From the NCBI GenBank assembly GCA_035606695.1, contig DATNEW010000026.1, positions 434,001-498,000 of the forward strand: 64,000 bases of DNA, read 5' to 3'. A program made the translations under genes and the position numbers. The notes under the pieces were generated by a model, which was given only the letters and a program-made list of their open reading frames with translations, was not told where the DNA came from and ran no database searches. Of this stretch, positions 34,561-43,108 are shown piece by piece. Source of the stretch: Gemmatimonadaceae bacterium. Lineage in GTDB: Bacteria > Gemmatimonadota > Gemmatimonadetes > Gemmatimonadales > Gemmatimonadaceae. How positions within the stretch are numbered: the stretch's first letter is position 1; each line of letters opens with the position of its first letter.

Positions 34561-35412
34561 CTACGACGACGCGCGCGCCATCGGCGGGTCCGCCCACTCC
34601 TGCTCGTCGGTGAGACTGGGCACATCGCGCTTGGTGACCGCGAGATACGCGACGACGAGCAGGATCGCGACGAGCAGCACGAGACCTACCGTCCCGTCGC
34701 CGTATCCGAGCCCGCTGCGATCGCGGGACTTGCCCATCCAATCCGCGAACGAGGCGCCGAGCGGCCGCGTGAGAATGTAGGCGAACCAGAAGCTGAAGAC
34801 GGCGAGCGTCGAGCGATGCCGATGACTCGCGGGCAGCGCATTCCGCGCGACGTAGTAGATCGCGCCGATGGCGAGAATCGCGATGCCGAACACGATCCCC
34901 GAATCGAGGTAGCCCCAATCGAATGTCGTCGCGGTCATGTCGCCGACCGCGGTGCCCAGCGCGAAGGTGGCGATCACGGTGGACCAGTAAAACCATTCGC
35001 GGCGGCGCGTCTTGATGCTGTGAATCGACAACGTCTGCTCGCTGCGATACCACCAGGCAAAAATGACGGCGAGCGCGATCGCGAAGCCGATGCTCGACTC
35101 GAGATAACCGACGTGCAAGCCATCGTGCACGATGTCGGCGGCCATGGTGCCGAAGATCGCCACCATCAACACCGCGAACCAGTACGTCCACGCGACGTAC
35201 CGCTTCATGCGAAACTGCAGCGTGATCGCGATGAGGAAGCCGATCCCGCCAACCGCGCCGGCGAGCGCCGGGCTCACGTGACCGAGGAAATCCGAGATGC
35301 TCTCGCCGGCGCCGGTCGTGAGGATCTTGACCAGCCAGAAGTAGAAGGTGATCTCGGGAACGCGAATCGGTTCGTCGGAGATCGTGGTGGAGATGGTGGT
35401 CGCGGTCGTCAT
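34561..35412 (-). CDS. COG4705-like multi-pass membrane protein
   Basis: A 283-residue integral membrane protein of about eight helices (e.g. VGGIGFLIAITLQF, YWFAVLMVAIFGTMAADIV, VIATFALGTAVGDMTATTF, GTVGLVLLVAILLVVAYLAV). The opening VPEITFYFWLVKILTTGAGE and GDMTATTFDWGYLDSGIVFG mark the uncharacterised COG4705 family, with paired acidic residues inside helices. A transport role is plausible but unproven. ATG 35412 is preferred; ATG 35451 would add 13 residues of unlikely sequence. Confidence 0.75.
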   Translation of the reverse strand: MTTATTISTTISDEPIRVPEITFYFWLVKILTTGAGESISDFLGHVSPALAGAVGGIGFLIAITLQFRMKRYVAWTYWFAVLMVAIFGTMAADIVHDGLHVGYLESSIGFAIALAVIFAWWYRSEQTLSIHSIKTRRREWFYWSTVIATFALGTAVGDMTATTFDWGYLDSGIVFGIAILAIGAIYYVARNALPASHRHRSTLAVFSFWFAYILTRPLGASFADWMGKSRDRSGLGYGDGTVGLVLLVAILLVVAYLAVTKRDVPSLTDEQEWADPPMARASS

Positions 35413-35495
35413 TGCTGCGCGGGTGTGCACCGTCCATGCCGCGCTCTGCATAAAGATTTACTAGCGCGCTCGACCGTAGGCGCTATCGTCCAATC

Positions 35496-36347
35496 ATGAC
35501 CCCAGCCATGCCACGAACATCGCTATCGATGCTCCTCGTCGTCGCGCTCGCCGCGACTCGGTTGCCGGCGCAAACGCACAGCCTCGTATCGGTCGGCGAC
35601 CATCGGCTCGACTTCGTTCGAGAAGGCGCCGGCGTGCCCGCGCTCGTCTTCGAGGTCGGACTGTCCGACTCGCTCGATACCTGGCTGCCGCTCGCGCACG
35701 CAATGGCACAGTACACGACGACCATCGCCTACTCGCGCGCCGGGTTCGGCCGGTCAGAGTCGGGCTCGAGCGACCACTCGGTACCGCAATCCGCGCGCGA
35801 CCTGCACGAGCTGTTGCACCGCGGCGGCGTCGCGCTGCCGGTCGTGCTCGTGGCGCGATCGTACGGCAGTTTGATCGCGCGTCTCTACACGTCACTGTAT
35901 CCCGAGGATGTCGCGGGTATCGTGCTGGTCGACGGCACGCACGAGCAGCAAGTTCGCCGGTTTGGGACGCTCGACAGTACGTATCCGGAAAAGTTCCGGC
36001 AGTATTACGATTCTCTAATCCCTACCATACGGTCGGTCCCGGCCGCGGCCGAGACGCGTGAAACGGTGAAGATTCAGGCCGACGGCGCGGTGCCGGGGCT
36101 GACGCCGCTGCCCGACATCCCGATCGCCGTGCTCACCAGCATGAAATCCGACGAGTCGGCGCCGTACGTGAACGGAACGGCGCGCGGACATGTCGTGTGG
36201 CGCGCGCTGCACGACGAATGGTTTCAGCGCTCGCGCAACGGGATGCATCTCGAGACGACGCACAGCGGACACGGAATTCAGGACGACGAACCCGAGCTGG
36301 TGGCGATGGCGATTCGCTTCGTGCTCGACCGCGTGCGAGCGAAATGA
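35496..36347 (+). CDS. secreted alpha/beta hydrolase
   Basis: A 283-residue hydrolase with a signal peptide (MPRTSLSMLLVVALAATRLP, then AQ). Elements of the fold: FEVGLSDSLDTWLPLAHAMA at the oxyanion turn, TIAYSRAGFGRSE, nucleophile elbow VARSYGSLIA (Ser in RSYG; the first Gly of GxSxG is Ala), GIVLVDGTHE, and THSGHGIQ with the catalytic His. The substrate is unknown. It is divergent from the membrane protein and appears monocistronic. Confidence 0.87.
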   Translation: MTPAMPRTSLSMLLVVALAATRLPAQTHSLVSVGDHRLDFVREGAGVPALVFEVGLSDSLDTWLPLAHAMAQYTTTIAYSRAGFGRSESGSSDHSVPQSARDLHELLHRGGVALPVVLVARSYGSLIARLYTSLYPEDVAGIVLVDGTHEQQVRRFGTLDSTYPEKFRQYYDSLIPTIRSVPAAAETRETVKIQADGAVPGLTPLPDIPIAVLTSMKSDESAPYVNGTARGHVVWRALHDEWFQRSRNGMHLETTHSGHGIQDDEPELVAMAIRFVLDRVRAK

Positions 36348-36470
36348 CGTGACCTGGGTCACCGCGCTCACCCGGCTCCTCGAGCTCACGGAGTAATCGG
36401 CTTCAGCGGCCCATGCCTTGCCTTTCCGACACGTGACGATGACGTCGTATGACGGAGAGGGAAACAGGAC

Positions 36471-36851
36471 ATGCACAAGAAGCTCATCATTGCCGCGCTC
36501 GCCGCGGTTGTCGCGGGATGCAGCTCGACCGATTCGGTGTCGCCGACGGTCTCGCTCACCGGTAGCTACTCGCTGCGATCGATCAACGGGCAGAACCTGC
36601 CGGTGCAGGTCTCGGACGGCCGTGTGCTGACCAGCGACGTGCTGTCGCTCAATGACGACGGCACGTTCAGCGACGATGCGCAGTTCAGCGACGGGACCGT
36701 ATCGATCGAGCAGGGATTTTTCAGCGCGTCCAACGGGGCCATTCAATTCCAGGATGCGCAGACGGGCCAGACGTTCTCGGGATCACTGAGCGGATCGGTG
36801 CTCACGGAGTTCTTCCCGAACGGGCCGACGGAAGTGTATCAGAAGATGTAA
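36471..36851 (+). CDS. small lipoprotein, lipocalin/META-like
   Basis: A 126-residue lipoprotein: KKLIIAALAAVVAGCSSTD gives an ideal lipobox ending VAGC (Cys17). The mature part, LTGSYSLRSINGQNLPVQVS then FFSASNGAIQFQDAQTGQTF, is a small beta-rich domain of the kind seen in META- or lipocalin-like proteins of this phylum. A strong GGAGAGGG lies upstream. Function unknown; probably outer-membrane associated. Confidence 0.7.
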   Translation: MHKKLIIAALAAVVAGCSSTDSVSPTVSLTGSYSLRSINGQNLPVQVSDGRVLTSDVLSLNDDGTFSDDAQFSDGTVSIEQGFFSASNGAIQFQDAQTGQTFSGSLSGSVLTEFFPNGPTEVYQKM

Positions 36852-36862
36852 TACCTTCGTTC

Positions 36863-36954
36863 GTCATCCCGAGCGGAGGCGCGAAGCGCCGAAGTCGAGG
36901 GACCCCCGTCTCAGCGGAGCGCTGCATATCGCTCCTCCGCCGGGACGGGTCCCG
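36863..36954. repeat. dispersed GTCATCCCGAG repeat, copy 1 (right end missing)
   Basis: It begins GTCATCCCGAGCGGAGGCGC, continues AAGTCGAGGGACCCCCGTCT, and reaches the inverted half CGGGACGGGTCCC. The outer right arm (CTCGGGATGAC in other copies) is missing. It lies 11 bases past the stop of the lipoprotein. Confidence 0.85.
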
Positions 36955-37005
36955 CATGCGCCCAGAGCGCACCCGGCTGCGTTGCGCGCGACGAAAGCTC
37001 TTATC

Positions 37006-37317
37006 TCACCGCGCCCCGTGCCCCAGCTCTGAATCCAGCTCCCGCAACGCCGCGTCGTAGTACGGATCGCGCGGCGCGAGCTCACGCGGCAACGGCGGCG
37101 GCGCTTTCCTGCGCGACGACCCCGAGAAGAAAACCCCACGCGCGACGCGAAACACCACGTACGCCGCCACGCCGACACACGCGAGCTTGAGCGCCATGAC
37201 GGCGAGACCGATCAGCGCGCCGACGAGACCCAACGTCGTCGCCAAAACAATGATCCCAAGCGGGATCGCGATGGCGAGCCCGACCACGACCTTGACCAGT
37301 GTCCACAGAATACGCAT
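37006..37317 (-). CDS. small two-helix membrane protein, unknown
   Basis: A 103-residue protein with two hydrophobic helices: MRILWTLVKVVVGLAIAIPL running into IIVLATTLGLVGALIGLAVM, and LACVGVAAYVVFRVARGVFF. A basic, proline-rich cytosolic tail follows (SSRRKAPPPLPRELAPRD) that ends with acidic YYDAALRELDSELG. No family is recognised. It stands alone between a repeat and the DUF5916 gene, both genes pointing left. Confidence 0.65.
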   Translation of the reverse strand: MRILWTLVKVVVGLAIAIPLGIIVLATTLGLVGALIGLAVMALKLACVGVAAYVVFRVARGVFFSGSSRRKAPPPLPRELAPRDPYYDAALRELDSELGHGAR

Positions 37318-37390
37318 CGATCCTCCCCGTCCCTCGCGGTCCTGATGCTCGTGCTGCCCAGAGTCCGTACGAGCCGGCCCGCCGGCGGTT

Positions 37391-39928
37391 TCAGCGGTTC
37401 AGCCAGTACGACATCTTCACCAGGAAGGTGTTCGCGGGATGCAGCGCAAACAGACTGCGCACGTCGCCCCGGAAGTCATCGCGGGTCGCCACATCGCCCG
37501 TCCCCTGGCGGCCCTCGTTCCAGACGACGAACAACGTCGAGCCCGGCCGATACTCCCAGCGCAGCACGAGATTCGACTGCAGCTCCTTGAAGTCGAAGCC
37601 GCCGGGATTGCTCGTGACCGCCGCGTCGTTGAACGCCGCGTACCGCGCGTCGTACGCATCGGCGCGCGGCGTCGCCGAAAGCTGTCGAACGTTCGAGTAG
37701 GTGCCCTTCGACACGAACGGCTGGAGATACGCCTGCAATGACAACGTCGGCGTGAAGGTGTAGTTGAGACGCATCGTCAACGACGTGGTCGTCTGATCGA
37801 GATGCGCGAACGTGTAGTGCGAGCCGACCGTGTCGGTGAACAGCCCGTACCACTGGTTGTCGGTCACGTTGTGCGTGTAGTTCAGCGAGAGCGCCGAGCT
37901 GAAACGGCCGAGCATTTTGTAGTCGAGCTCGGGGCTCACGTTATTCGACCAGTTTCGACCGTTCGCGCCGCGGAACCAATTGAAGCTGAGAAATGGCACC
38001 AGCGACCGTCGATCGTTGCCGTTGATCGACAACCACGGCGCGAGATACGTGTCCTGCCGCACCGCGGGACCGCCGCGCGCGGCACGATCGTCGAACGTGG
38101 TACCGAGCTGCCCGAGAGTCCCGCCGGTATGCACGCCCCAGTTGTTCTTGAGCGTGATGTGCGTGTTCGTGTTGTACGCGGCTTCCTGCGCCAGGCCGTT
38201 CGCCGACCAGTACTGCCACCAGTTGTTGTTCCACTGAAAGCGCTGATAGAAGAGATGCTCGCGGCGGTCGAAATAGCCGACCCAGGTGTTCCACGATTGC
38301 TGGTCGGCGCGGCGAAGAAACCCGAGGTCGTTGATCTCGAATCCCGGCGAGCGGCGCTGATACGCGCTCTCGAACAGGAAATGCTGCCCGCCGACCTTGT
38401 CGAACTTGAGCTCCTCGGCATCGCCGCCCAGCGCCGTGCGAGTGGAATCGTACGGCAGCCCGGCGTCGGGGCGCTGGTAGTCGTGGACGGAATTGGTCTG
38501 TAACCGATTGATCGCCGCGCTCGAGCCCTGGACGCGGCTCTCGTCGAGCGACCCTGAAAATTCATATGTATTCTTGAAGAATCGATGTCTAAAGTCCACC
38601 GCCGCCGCATACGCCGAGGACGGCAGGAACGGCGACGACCACGTATCCATCTGGCGGTTGACGGCCGTGACGATGCCGCCGAACGTGGTGAGGCCGCCGC
38701 GAAGATCCTGCGTGGCGCGCACCACCGAGAAGTTCGTCCGCGGCTCGTACGTCGTGTCGCCGGGGCCGGTCGCCTCCTGCGTCACCGCGTCCAACGCGCC
38801 GAGCGTGAAGCCATTCGCCGAACGGCCGGTGAGCTTGGCCGCGCCAAGAATCGTTGTCGGCGTGAGCGGCACGGTGTCGCCGTAGAATCCCGCGAGCTCC
38901 GGCGTGCGCCCGATGCGCCGGCTGTAATACAGTCCCTCGCTCGAGCAATTCACCTGGCTGCAATTGACGTCGAACCGAAACAGACCGCGTCCGGCGACGA
39001 AGAACGGCCGCCGCTCGTCGAAGAAGGATTCGTAGGCCGATAGGTTGAGCACCGCGGGGTCGGACTCGACCTGGCCGAAATCGGGATTCACCGTCGCGTC
39101 GAGCGTGAGATTCGACGCTACCCGATAGCGAAGATCGCCGCCGACCGAGACGTTCGACTGGTTGGTGAACCGGTTGTTCGTGATCGCCGCCGCGCGCTTC
39201 GTCACGGCGTAGGGCAGGGCCTCGAGCCGTCGCGGCGCCTCGAGATCGTTCAACCCATCGAGGTCGCCGAGCTGCGAGATGAGATCCGGCTTCGCCTGGC
39301 TGAAGCTCGGCCAGCTCACGCGTTCGTTGTATCGATAGATGTCGCGATCGATGGTGAAGCCAAACGTGTGCGTGCGATCGCTGCTGTATCGCATCTGCGA
39401 TAGCGGAATGCGAAACTCGGCCGTCCAGCCGAGCGAATCGATCGTCGTCGCGACGTCCCAGACGGCGTCCCAGGCGCCGTCTTCGTTGCCGCCGTTGTAC
39501 ACCGCCTGGTCAATCTTGACGCCCGCCGCGTTCACGCCGAACTCGTAGCCCGTGCGCCGGTCGTGATACGAGTCCACGAAGAGCCAGATCATGTCTGACG
39601 GCGTGAACGTATCGCGCCGCTCGAGCAGGCGAATGATGCTGTCGGGATGCGCGTCGAACGCCCGCACGAACACGTAGAGATTCGCCGCGTCGTAGGCGAC
39701 CTTCGCTTCGGTGCGGAAGCGCGGCGCTTTGCCTTCGGTCGGCTGCCACTGCGTGAACTGATCGATCGTCGGCGCCTTGCGCCAGATCGCGTCGTCGTCC
39801 TTGCCGTCGATGACCGGCGGCACCGCGGCGCGAATGGCGGTCGTGCCGCGCGAAACCTCGACGACGTGCGTCGTATCGCGGAGCTGAGGACCGAGCCCAA
39901 GAGTAGCGACGAACAGCAATGCGAACAT
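37391..39928 (-). CDS. DUF5916 outer-membrane protein with CBM9-like domain
   Basis: An 845-residue exported protein. A signal peptide (MFALLFVATLGLGPQLRDTT) leads to a CBM9-like domain (about 30-215: VPPVIDGKDDDAIWRKAPTI, then FVDSYHDRRTGYEFGVNAAG). The DUF5916 beta-barrel follows, with the hallmark NPDFGQVESDPAVLNLSAYE and FFDERRPFFVAG. A CSQVNCSSEG stretch offers two cysteines. The family is widespread in environmental bacteria and presumed to bind carbohydrate-like ligands at the surface. ATG 39928 is preferred to 39973 because it opens the signal peptide. Confidence 0.9.
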   Translation of the reverse strand: MFALLFVATLGLGPQLRDTTHVVEVSRGTTAIRAAVPPVIDGKDDDAIWRKAPTIDQFTQWQPTEGKAPRFRTEAKVAYDAANLYVFVRAFDAHPDSIIRLLERRDTFTPSDMIWLFVDSYHDRRTGYEFGVNAAGVKIDQAVYNGGNEDGAWDAVWDVATTIDSLGWTAEFRIPLSQMRYSSDRTHTFGFTIDRDIYRYNERVSWPSFSQAKPDLISQLGDLDGLNDLEAPRRLEALPYAVTKRAAAITNNRFTNQSNVSVGGDLRYRVASNLTLDATVNPDFGQVESDPAVLNLSAYESFFDERRPFFVAGRGLFRFDVNCSQVNCSSEGLYYSRRIGRTPELAGFYGDTVPLTPTTILGAAKLTGRSANGFTLGALDAVTQEATGPGDTTYEPRTNFSVVRATQDLRGGLTTFGGIVTAVNRQMDTWSSPFLPSSAYAAAVDFRHRFFKNTYEFSGSLDESRVQGSSAAINRLQTNSVHDYQRPDAGLPYDSTRTALGGDAEELKFDKVGGQHFLFESAYQRRSPGFEINDLGFLRRADQQSWNTWVGYFDRREHLFYQRFQWNNNWWQYWSANGLAQEAAYNTNTHITLKNNWGVHTGGTLGQLGTTFDDRAARGGPAVRQDTYLAPWLSINGNDRRSLVPFLSFNWFRGANGRNWSNNVSPELDYKMLGRFSSALSLNYTHNVTDNQWYGLFTDTVGSHYTFAHLDQTTTSLTMRLNYTFTPTLSLQAYLQPFVSKGTYSNVRQLSATPRADAYDARYAAFNDAAVTSNPGGFDFKELQSNLVLRWEYRPGSTLFVVWNEGRQGTGDVATRDDFRGDVRSLFALHPANTFLVKMSYWLNR

Positions 39929-40169
39929 GGACGTCTCGCGAGCGAATGAGTGCAGGTGGAGCGAACGGCGCACATTCGACAGCGCCGAGCCGCGGTTCGT
40001 TGGGGAGGGAATCCGCCAACGAGATGAGACACCACGACGGGCGGAAAGGTTGAAATTTCAGCATACGAGCTCGAAAAGGCCCTCAACGCGTCCTCAAGGG
40101 GCCGAAACTCGCCGTCAACCGGTCCGTACGTTGTCCGAACGAACTTTCCTACCTGACAACGAGGGCCCA
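39929..40169. other. divergent intergenic region, DUF5916 / ABC exporter
   Basis: About 240 bases between divergent starts, less GC-rich than the genes (AGGTTGAAATTTCAGCATAC around 40050). I see no convincing promoter pair or dyad. The TTG-started ABC gene has a weak GAGGG just before it. Confidence 0.3.
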
Positions 40170-41060
40170 TTGCTCGCAGTCGAGCTTGCCGGCGTCACCA
40201 AGCGCTTCGGCGCCGTGACCGCCGTCGACGACGTCTCCCTCCAAATCGAATCCGGCGAGATCGTCGCCTTTCTCGGCCCCAACGGTGCGGGAAAGACGAC
40301 GACGATCGACATGCTCCTGGGGCTCGCGCGGCCCGATGCGGGCCGCGTCAGCGTCTACGGCGATACACCGGCTGCCGCGATCGAGCGTGGGCACGTCGCC
40401 GCCGTGATGCAGAACAGCGGATTGCTCAAGGACTACACCGTGCGCGAAACGGTGACGTACATGTCGTCGCTGTTCGCCAAGTCGCAACCCGTTGGCGAGG
40501 TGCTCGACCGCGCCGGGATTTCAGAGATTGGTGATCGCGCCGTCGGAAAGTGCTCGGGTGGCGAGCAACAGCGCCTTCGCTTCGCGCTCGCGCTGTTGTC
40601 CGATCCGCGTCTGCTCATTCTCGACGAGCCGACGACCGGCATGGACGTCGAATCGCGCCGCGGGTTCTGGTCGACCATCCGCGACGACGCGGCGCGCGGG
40701 CGTACCGTGATGTTCGCCACACATTATCTCGACGAAGCGGACGCGTACGCCGACCGCATCGTGCTCATTCGCCGCGGACGCATCGTCGCCGACGGCACCA
40801 CGGCGGAGATCAAGAATCTCGCATCGGGGCGCACCGTGCGCGCGACGCTGCCGAACGCGGACGTCGCTGGCCTTCGCACGATGTCCGGCGTGATGAACGT
40901 CGAGACGCGCGGCGACACCCTGCTCGTGCAGTGCGCCGACTCCGACGCCGTCGCGCGGCATCTGTTGACCACCACGCCGGCGCGGGACCTCGAGATCTCA
41001 TCGAGCAATCTCGAGGAGGCCTTTCTCACGCTCACCGCCACCGCCGACCCGGCGACTTGA
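40170..41060 (+). CDS. ABC transporter ATP-binding protein (ABC-2/DrrA type)
   Basis: A 296-residue ATPase from a TTG start (GAGGG upstream). Walker A is GPNGAGKTTT, the Q-loop VMQNSG, the signature CSGGEQQR, Walker B LLILDEPTTG and the switch His in ATHYLDE, all intact. The order and the accessory C-terminal region (about 215-296) match DrrA/CcmA-type exporters. It is followed by its ABC-2 permease five bases later. Substrate unknown; drug or lipid export is usual. Confidence 0.95.
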   Translation: MLAVELAGVTKRFGAVTAVDDVSLQIESGEIVAFLGPNGAGKTTTIDMLLGLARPDAGRVSVYGDTPAAAIERGHVAAVMQNSGLLKDYTVRETVTYMSSLFAKSQPVGEVLDRAGISEIGDRAVGKCSGGEQQRLRFALALLSDPRLLILDEPTTGMDVESRRGFWSTIRDDAARGRTVMFATHYLDEADAYADRIVLIRRGRIVADGTTAEIKNLASGRTVRATLPNADVAGLRTMSGVMNVETRGDTLLVQCADSDAVARHLLTTTPARDLEISSSNLEEAFLTLTATADPAT

Positions 41061-41065
41061 ATCCC

Positions 41066-41860
41066 ATGACTGCTGACATCGCACTGCCGGCCGCGTACGA
41101 CGATACGGCGCATCGCGCGCCCGCGCTGGGCGGTTTCAATCTGACCGCGCTCCGGCTGGAGGTGCGGCGGGTGCTGCGCAATCGCCGGACGTTGATGTTC
41201 GTGCTCGTGTTCCCGAGCATGTTCTTCTTCATGTTCCGCGGCTCGGTGTCGCGGAGCGCCGCCGGCAGCGACGTCGCGCTTGCGTATTTGCTCATTAGCA
41301 TGTCGGTATACGGCGCGATGGTGGGTACAACGGCCGGCGGCGCGGCGGTCGCAGTCGAGCGCAGCGTCGGCTGGAGCCGCCAGTTGCGCCTGACGCCGCT
41401 CTCGCCGACGGCCTACATCGCGATGAAAGTCCTCACCGCGATGGTGCTCGGCCTCGTGGCCGTGGTCGCGGCGTACACCATCGGCGCGATTTCCGGCGTG
41501 CACATGAGCCCTCGCGTGTGGCTCCTGTCGGGATTGGGCGCGTGGGCCTCGTCGCTGGTGTTCGCGGCGTTCGGCTTGTTCATGGGCTTTCTCCTGCCGT
41601 CCGAGAACGTGATGCAGTTCGTCGGTCCGCTGCTCGCCGTGCTCGCGATGTTCGGCGGCTTGTTCATCCCGCTGCAACTCATGCCGCCGCTCGTTCAAAC
41701 GATGGCGAAGTTCAGCCCGGTGTATGGCGTCGGTCAGCTCGCGCGTGCGCCGCTGATCGGCGGACTGACGGCCACGGGGATCGCCGGCATTGTCGCGTGG
41801 ACGGTCGTCTTCGCGCTCGGCGCGGCGGCGTTGTTCCGGCGCGACACGGCGCGGGTGTGA
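41066..41860 (+). CDS. ABC-2 type transporter permease
   Basis: A 264-residue membrane protein with six helices, e.g. FVLVFPSMFFFMFRGS, VLTAMVLGLVAVVAAYTIGA, SGLGAWASSLVFAAFGLFMG, FVGPLLAVLAMFGGLFIPLQ and IAGIVAWTVVFALGAAALFR. The GGLFIPLQLMP motif before the last helix is classical for ABC-2. It forms one exporter with the ATPase five bases upstream. No two-component pair, which often accompanies this type, is present. Confidence 0.93.
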   Translation: MTADIALPAAYDDTAHRAPALGGFNLTALRLEVRRVLRNRRTLMFVLVFPSMFFFMFRGSVSRSAAGSDVALAYLLISMSVYGAMVGTTAGGAAVAVERSVGWSRQLRLTPLSPTAYIAMKVLTAMVLGLVAVVAAYTIGAISGVHMSPRVWLLSGLGAWASSLVFAAFGLFMGFLLPSENVMQFVGPLLAVLAMFGGLFIPLQLMPPLVQTMAKFSPVYGVGQLARAPLIGGLTATGIAGIVAWTVVFALGAAALFRRDTARV

Positions 41861-41862
41861 GC

Positions 41863-42042
41863 GCGCGCAGCGCTCCGCCGCTTGTCATTGTCATCCCGAG
41901 CGAAGGCGCACAGCGCTCCGCCTCTTGTCATTGTCATCCCGAGCGAAGGCGCGTAGCGCTCCGCCTCTTGTCATCCCGAGCGAAGGCGCGTAGCGCCGAA
42001 GTCGAGGGACCCCCGTCCCGACGGAGGAGCTGTCCTCCGCAG
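41863..42042. repeat. dispersed repeat, copy 2, tandemly expanded
   Basis: Two 43-bp units (41863-41905, 41906-41948) and one 37-bp unit (41949-41985) repeat GCGCRYAGCGCTCCGCCKC followed by TTGTCATTGTCATCCCGAGC; the third lacks one TTGTCA. The last passes into AAGTCGAGGGACCCCCGTCC and GACGGAGGAGC. The block starts two bases after the permease stop. The 313-bp gap contains this block and little else. Confidence 0.9.
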
Positions 42043-42173
42043 AACGCATTTCACTGTACCCCTCGGCGGACAACGCCGCGCCGCGCCCTCGACTCGTGAT
42101 TCGATAACTCGCTGCACCGCATGCTGTTGCCAGCGTGCTCCTGCGCGGCGCCAAATCTGCCTTGCTCGCCGGC

Positions 42174-42785
42174 ATGACCACGCGCACTCTCCCCCGAGTC
42201 GTCGCGGTCGCCGTAGTACTCACCTCGTTGGTCACCGGCTGTGCGTCGTCGGGGACACTCGGCGTACCGCCCGGAACCATCCTCGCGACTGTGATCGCGA
42301 ATCTGCCGCGGAGCAGTAGTTCGAACGGCTCTTCCAGCGGCTCTTCGAACGGCGGCTCCGCTCCCGCACGTTCGCGAATTCCCGCATCGCCCGCCGCGTC
42401 GGCGCGCGTGGCGAATCTGCTTCACTTCGCCGATTCGTTCGTCGGCGTGAAGTACACGTGGGGCGGCAACTCGCCGCGCGAAGGATTCGACTGCTCGGGA
42501 TTCACCAAGTATGTCTTCGCGAAGCAAGGCATCACGCTGCCGCGCACGTCGCGCGAGCAGGTGCGCGCGGGCTCGCCGGTCGCTGCTGATTTCCGCGCGT
42601 TGCGTCCCGGCGACTTGATGTTGTTCGCCGAGCCGGGGCAGGCGATCTCGCACGTGGCGATCTATGCGGGCGATGGACGAATCATCCATTCATCGACCGC
42701 GACAGGCGGCGTGGGCTACACGGATTTGAACACCGGCGGCGAGTGGTTCGTGCAGTACTTCGTGGCGGCGCGGCGCGTGGAGTAA
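42174..42785 (+). CDS. NlpC/P60 (C40) cell-wall peptidase lipoprotein
   Basis: A 203-residue lipoprotein peptidase cutting peptidoglycan stem peptides. The lipobox is in VVLTSLVTGCASS. A Ser/Asn/Gly linker (SSSSNGSSSGSSNGGS) precedes the domain: FVGVKYTWGGNSPREGFDCS with catalytic Cys in DCSGF, His in SHVAIYAG, and a third polar residue in RIIHSST. The layout matches Spr/NlpC proteins. ATG 42174 gives a proper signal; GTG at 42135 would be too long. A dispersed repeat follows its stop. Confidence 0.93.
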   Translation: MTTRTLPRVVAVAVVLTSLVTGCASSGTLGVPPGTILATVIANLPRSSSSNGSSSGSSNGGSAPARSRIPASPAASARVANLLHFADSFVGVKYTWGGNSPREGFDCSGFTKYVFAKQGITLPRTSREQVRAGSPVAADFRALRPGDLMLFAEPGQAISHVAIYAGDGRIIHSSTATGGVGYTDLNTGGEWFVQYFVAARRVE

Positions 42786-42787
42786 TT

Positions 42788-42978
42788 GTCATCCTGAGCG
42801 GAGCGAAGGACCCCTCAGCCGCCGAGGAGAGCTCCGCCGTCGGGACGGGGGTCCTTCGACTCGCTGACGCTCGCTCAGGATGACACGGGATGCTGACGCT
42901 CGCTCAGGATGACACGGGATCCTGACGCTCGCTCAGGATGACAGGGGACGCTGACGCTCGCTCAGGATGACCTGGCGA
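42788..42978. repeat. dispersed repeat, copy 3, with 29-bp tandem expansion
   Basis: A complete inverted element opens with GTCATCCTGAGCGGAGCGAA and closes with GGGGGTCCTTCGACTCGCTG and GCTCAGGATGAC. Its right end is then repeated as 29-bp units at 42863-42891, 42892-42920, 42921-42949 and 42950-42978 (core CTGACGCTCGCTCAGGATGA). The 323-bp gap downstream of the NlpC gene is mostly this element; the remaining 130 bp show nothing clear. Confidence 0.9.
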
Positions 42979-43108
42979 CCCCAACTGGTCCGACGGCCCG
43001 GGGTATGCGTTTACCTCAACCGTACGAGGCGAACGACAAGGCGCGCGTGTCCGACATCACACGTCGGGCGAGGCCGCGCATTCCATCGACTCCGTAGACG
43101 CAGACGCC

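Noticed and set aside
42863-42978. Possible CRISPR array (four 29-bp units)
   Set aside because: Units are contiguous without spacers and match the arm of a dispersed element; no cas genes.
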